Origin: Sclerodactyla briareus
Lineage: Eukaryota; Echinodermata; Holothuroidea; Dendrochirotida; Sclerodactylidae
NCBI GenBank assembly: GCA_026419785.1
Contig: JAODTK010000345.1
Location: forward strand, 62,001-126,000
Length of the DNA: 64,000 bases
Direction of reading: 5' to 3'
Positions 59,955 to 64,000 of this stretch are shown in pieces (position 1 is the first letter of the stretch; the number at the start of each line of letters is the position of its first letter). The notes below the pieces were generated by a model. It saw only the letters and a program-made list of their open reading frames with translations, made no database searches and was not told the origin of the DNA. Made by a program: the position numbers and the translations under genes.

Positions 59955-61558
59955 CAAAAAATAAGCACATCTGCTTCACATAGTACCAACATGTAGTATA
60001 TATATATACAATATGAGGATCTTATAGTGGAGTGTGTGTGATTGTGAAACTTCTGAGAAGGCCCTAACTTTACATAAAAATTACAGAAAAGTGTTTGGTA
60101 GTGCCACTGTGCACAGCCTGAGCACTGGCATTGGCCCACTCTTTTACACATACAAGATGAGCCCCCACTGTGTATTGCAAATCCTCCAATAAGAACTTGT
60201 TCCAAGGTGTGTGGGTTGTCGTATGCCCTATATACTGTCATTGAGACAGTACAGGCCAAACTTGATGACTCAGGATGGTGCATGTCAACTTATTTTGACA
60301 ATTCAGGAACCACATGAAGAATTGAAAAGTTCACTGGACCCCTAATAAAAGGCAAAATTCACTCACAGACTGGTGTTTATTGAGAGTATTATTACAATAG
60401 ATAGCATTTCAACAGTTTAACACACAAAATAACATAACCGAAAAAACAGCAACTGGGCGAGCTCTGAACAGGGATGCCGCACTCACCAAGAAACAAAGTA
60501 TCCAGGCTACGACAATTTATATAAAACACAAAAGACAAATTGAAACAAAGTATCCAGGCTATCGACTAAATTTTTATATAAAACACAAGAACAAATTCCT
60601 TGCCATGAAAAAACCTCAAAAGGGCTGAGTTTTCCTGATTTCTGAATGTCTAGCCTATCAATAAACCCTGCCTTCACTGCATGCATACATTGAACAATTT
60701 AATTCACACTGCACAGGCAATTATCAGTTTTTTGTCGCAAAATTGCTACTAGTGTTCAAACGATTATGCCCATATCGATGTTACCGATACCGCTTTTTTT
60801 TCCATATCAGTCCGCTTCCGATACCGATTATTCAAGTCGGCACTTTACACGTTCAAATGTCATTGCATACGTAGGGCAACCTCCCTTAGTAAATCCCCAT
60901 CATAGACCTACAGGGGCAGTCATAATTCATCTTTTAGTTTCAAGTCGATACTTATCAGATTCCCTCTTTCATTGCATTTATATGTTTTTGGCCTCCCGGT
61001 GAGGGAAACAAATAATATACGCCAAGCTTTTGAAATGATTCAGGAAGCTTCCGATACTCTGTGAATACCATAAAGTCATACGCGCGGCCCCCGCTGCACA
61101 ATAGCCTGAAAATACTCTCTACTCTCCGTGCATACACCGTAGTGCCCATACATGTACACAACAACATGTGTATGTGTGTACACAAGTGTAGTGGCGGTAA
61201 CATCAAAGTTTGATCATCTCTCCACACACCTTACCGTCTAGGGGGTTCTCGCATTGGCCAATTTGGCCCTGTGGTTACTAAGATCGAAACACTCAAGCGG
61301 TACGGTCGCCCGATTCACCAAATGTTGCGCTGTGACTCGCGTAGACCTACGCTACTCAATGCCATGAATGAATGATTTAATCCACCAATTCTCTCACTGG
61401 GTACAACGATGATAATTATAAGTTTTGTCCATGATTTTTGCACATTCACAATCAAATTCCGAGCCGTGTCTTGCTTTGTATCCATGCCAAATCGAATGCA
61501 ATGTTATGTGGGGTACAGCATCTGCCATTCGTAGTTTGAATGTGTCTCATGTTATGAT

Positions 61559-62492
61559 GGGGTACCCGTCGACTGCGCACTTAGCCTATCCAACAGCTTG
61601 TAAAATTTTTTGATCACCGCTCAAACTTTCAGAAGCTGATTAATGTGAATTAGGAATGTTTTACCTTTATACTGATCCCTTGCTTTTATGTTTTAACGTC
61701 AATGTGAGAAGTTACAGCCTATTTCCGATAAACTGTTTGCTGAAACTAAATTAGTAAGTGTACCCGTCGAGTGGCGCACTGTATCGTCATCTACCCTCAA
61801 TTTGCGCACCTGCCCTATACCCAGCCACACTAAATTTGTAACCTAATTGGTAGCCTAATTCCGAAAATCGGCAAATTTTTTCAGATTCGTGACTGTTCCA
61901 TCGTTCTTCATGTAGTCACATCGCCAATTTTTCGAACATTAAGTATCTTCTAGTACCTGTTATATTACTTCCTGAGAAAAAGTCTTAATTTAGTGGCAGG
62001 TCCGACCAAGTTCCAAATGCGCAAATTGAGGCGGGGTTCATAAAAATTACTGATTTTGTTAATTCTTCCATAGTTTCTTCTTTCTTTCCGTGAATTTTCA
62101 AACATCATCACCGATATGGCCTGTTTGGTATCATTTTGGAAGGATCGTGAGGAGGTTCTTCACTGGTCTTTAATCATTAGGATCGGAGTACATAACAAGA
62201 ACTTATTGCCGTCAGAGTGCAAGGTGCGCAAATTGAGGATGGAGGACCATGCTACTGTGTTTGTGTGCGTATGCAACATTGGTTACGCGCGTAATGTGAC
62301 TTTTGAACGATGTTTGTTTCGTGGTGCAAGGAAACAAATAAGAGGTTAAATTAATACACGTTTTGGCAGATTATTGATTGTTCACACAGCCTTACGATTT
62401 ATTTGCTGATTTTTCTTAGCATCTTTTAAGTGATACTCTCATAATTCCATGGTGCGCAGTCAACGGGTATGTGCAGTCGACGGGTACCCCCC
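61559..62492. mobile_element. GGGGTACCCGTCGACTGCG element nested in the hAT-like copy
   Basis: The terminal inverted repeats are GGGGTACCCGTCGACTGCG at left and GCAGTCGACGGGTACCCC at right. Sub-terminal repeats of the same word lie at about 61760 (TACCCGTCGAGTGGCGCAC) and 62452 (inverse). Possible 3-bp target duplication GAT. The empty site is visible in the sister copy at 31223-32354. It contains a further insertion. Confidence 0.75.
61790..62242. mobile_element. Third-level nested element with CCTCAATTTGCGCACC ends
   Basis: Left CTCAATTTGCGCACCTGC, right GGTGCGCAAATTGAGGAT, with a further inverse copy of the end at 62018-62033 (TGCGCAAATTGAGG). The copy at 12184-12470 lacks this block and runs directly from 'gcactg' to 'ctgtgtttgtgt', which lies after the insert here, so it shows the empty site. 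Confidence 0.6.
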
Positions 62493-62981
62493 GATACATG
62501 TGCATGTATAGCTCATGCACAGCATAAATAACCTGTTACGCTAACGGCTGAATGAAGAACGTTTTGTGAGTTCTTAATTTTTTTTTTTTTTTGTTCGGGT
62601 AGGTCGGGTTTTCGGAGGGGGGGAGGGGGAAGCCCTGCCCATCTGGAATTGGAGGACATTTTTGCTTCAACCGGTGTGGTAATTTGAATGTGGTGTTTAT
62701 GTACATAGCGTTCCAATTTGAGCAAAAATGTTGACATGTTCTGCTGCTCATGGGGTTATGAGTAATCATTAGCTCGGAACTAGATGAGCCAATTACCGAT
62801 TTTTCCGAACCGATTCCGATTATGCCATATCGGTGACATTCCGATACCGATTATCGGGGGGTTGAACACTAATGCTCACAAACGAGCACGCTAATTTACT
62901 AAATTAGTTATATAGCTCTTAAACTTACGGTTCTGATTCAAGTGAACTGCTGTTTCGCTACAAATAATTGCATGAAATAAC

Positions 62982-63230
62982 CTGTTTCCAGTGGACCCCA
63001 TGACTTTGGGCATGCCACCAGTCACCATTGTCATCTTGACTCCAGGGACTTCTCCTTTCTTGAAACTCCAATGCCCTCATTCGGTCGGGCATCATATCAA
63101 AAAAGGCACAACAGTTTTTGGTCCTAACACTCTGTTATCCGGACTGGGGGACAGGGTAGTGGCGGAGGGTTTACAGTGTCAGATCCAGGGCCTGGATAAA
63201 CAACTGTTGGTCCACATGTCTTGGAACTCT
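62982..63230 (-). CDS. Src-family kinase, SH3 exon (N-terminal part)
   Basis: Minus-strand words follow the SH3 fold in order: KTVV, YDARPNEG (SFKs: ALYDYxAxxxxEL), then LEFQER or a shifted-frame KEKSLES, then DDNGDWWHAQSHG, including the paired tryptophans of the Pro-binding surface, before a CAG/GTTATT donor at 62982. Upstream in one frame lies a Pro-rich stretch (VNPPPLPCPP), plausible for the unique region. At least three one-base frame changes. SH3 binds PxxP ligands and the SH2-kinase linker in the closed kinase. The rest of SH3 (ALYDY start of a GYIPSNYV strand) was not found as a separate exon. Confidence 0.75.
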
Positions 63231-63249
63231 GTTATTATCCGGTGAATCG

Positions 63250-64000
63250 GCAGGCTGGCTTCTCGCACCAACACAATCGCGTTTCCCCATCCTGACAATA
63301 AGATACACAGATCCACCTCCAACCTTCATAAAACTTCAGACTCACACTAAGGATTAGGAGGCAGCTAGATTAGACAGGCATACAGATAGGTTATTAACTA
63401 TATGGAATCCGTACTTTTTGTAGTTGTGTTCCTGTTGAGTGTTGTTTTGGGGTCAAACTGTAACAGATACTTAGTTACAGCGTAACGTTAGGCTAGGCTA
63501 AGTAGGACTAGGCTGGACTTCTCGTAACTGTAACTTAGTCTCACACAGCTTCACACTACTTATCACCTACTGCAGGTAATGGGGCCCATCTCTTCTCACT
63601 GGCATCCACACGAAACTAGGCATTACATCGGTTGTTGTTTTCTCCTAACTTCAAGTTCCACAGGATACCGTAATTGTGAATTTATTCGCTCTCCCCTGTA
63701 ACTACAAGTTAGTCATAAGCCATTATTGATCATGTGGCTAAAATCGTGTATGATTGCATAATGTATTATTATAATATATCACAATAGTCAATCACTACCT
63801 CCCTCCGGTCTGATCCCCAAGTTCCAAACTTCACATCACCACACGTACTTACGATTTTGGGTTGCCAGGTCAGCGTCACAGCAAACTATAAATTCTGATG
63901 AAAAATCGGCCAAGGTCGTCACACCAATATTTCAAGCCCAAATCATGCGACCATACTTCGGAAAATTCATCCGGATATCGAAAAAACAACCTCTCAGACA
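63250..64000. other. No gene seen
   Basis: If the kinase gene continues upstream, this is its 5' intron or untranslated region. The stretch is AT-leaning, with a short 'aggctaggcta' repeat near 63488 and no recognisable element. Confidence 0.45.

Larger units (their letters stand above)
60750..62871. mobile_element. hAT-like element, copy 2, carrying nested insertions
   Basis: The ends are TAGTGTTCAAACGATTATGC and CGATTATCGGGGGGTTGAACACTA. The interior matches 31223-32354 in reverse orientation on both sides of an inserted block ('gtagacctacgctactcaat', 'ggttactaagatcgaaacac', 'gccattcgtagtttgaatgt' on one side; 'ggctgaatgaagaacg' and 'cttcaaccggtgtg' on the other). Without the insert it would be about 1.19 kb. 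Target duplication is weak (ATTGCTAC / ATGCTCAC). It ends 111 bp below the kinase SH3 exon donor. Confidence 0.82.

Overview
This window looks like nuclear DNA of an invertebrate animal. It has no operons or closely packed long ORFs, it has spliced exons with GT/AG borders, and it is dominated by decayed transposons and tandem arrays. The repeat style (dispersed TGACCTTTGACC-rich tandem repeats, tRNA-derived SINEs of the 'cttgcccaagg' type, a CR1/L2-like LINE with a 2A-like NPG motif) suggests a marine deuterostome such as an echinoderm or hemichordate. That placement is inference.

Two host genes can be recognised, both on the minus strand. (1) A Src-family tyrosine kinase of the FRK/Src42A type spans about 63.2 kb down to 30.7 kb. 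It has an SH3 exon (62982-63230), two SH2 exons (54663-54783, 42277-42429), an SH2-kinase linker plus Gly-loop exon (40720-40888), an alphaC-to-hinge exon (37515-37666) and a catalytic-loop/DFG exon (30690-30883). The C-lobe exons were not found. (2) An integrin alpha chain has three consecutive beta-propeller exons (20734-20855, 17890-17989, 9789-9936) whose intron phases agree. Most of these exons need small frame corrections, while splice sites and key motifs hold. That fits a noisy assembly or recent decay; the 9789-9936 exon is clean.

The rest is intron or intergenic DNA filled with repeats. By region: 1-9.7 kb has unclassified DNA, a 1.2 kb repeat and two near-identical MITEs. 9.7-21 kb has the integrin exons, a 31-bp minisatellite, hAT MITEs and a second copy of the 1.2 kb repeat. 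24-29 kb is a GC- and CpG-rich block flanked by diverged direct repeats. 29-38.4 kb has a SINE and four tandem arrays (59, 27, about 315 and about 41 bp units) packed around two kinase exons; one array is split by a hAT-like insertion with a visible 8-bp target duplication. 38.4-47.8 kb has kinase exons and a complete 755-bp hAT-type element. 47.8-51.25 kb is a broken LINE. 51.3-58.9 kb has dispersed repeats and a roughly 600-bp tandem array. 59-63 kb has a second hAT-type copy and a three-level nest of DNA transposons beside the SH3 exon.

Functionally, integrins and Src-family kinases act in the same adhesion-signalling pathway, but their adjacency here may be coincidence. I found no new defence, RNA or toxin system. 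The most interesting material is the exon-abutting minisatellites, the nested transposons and the LINE/SINE shared tail.
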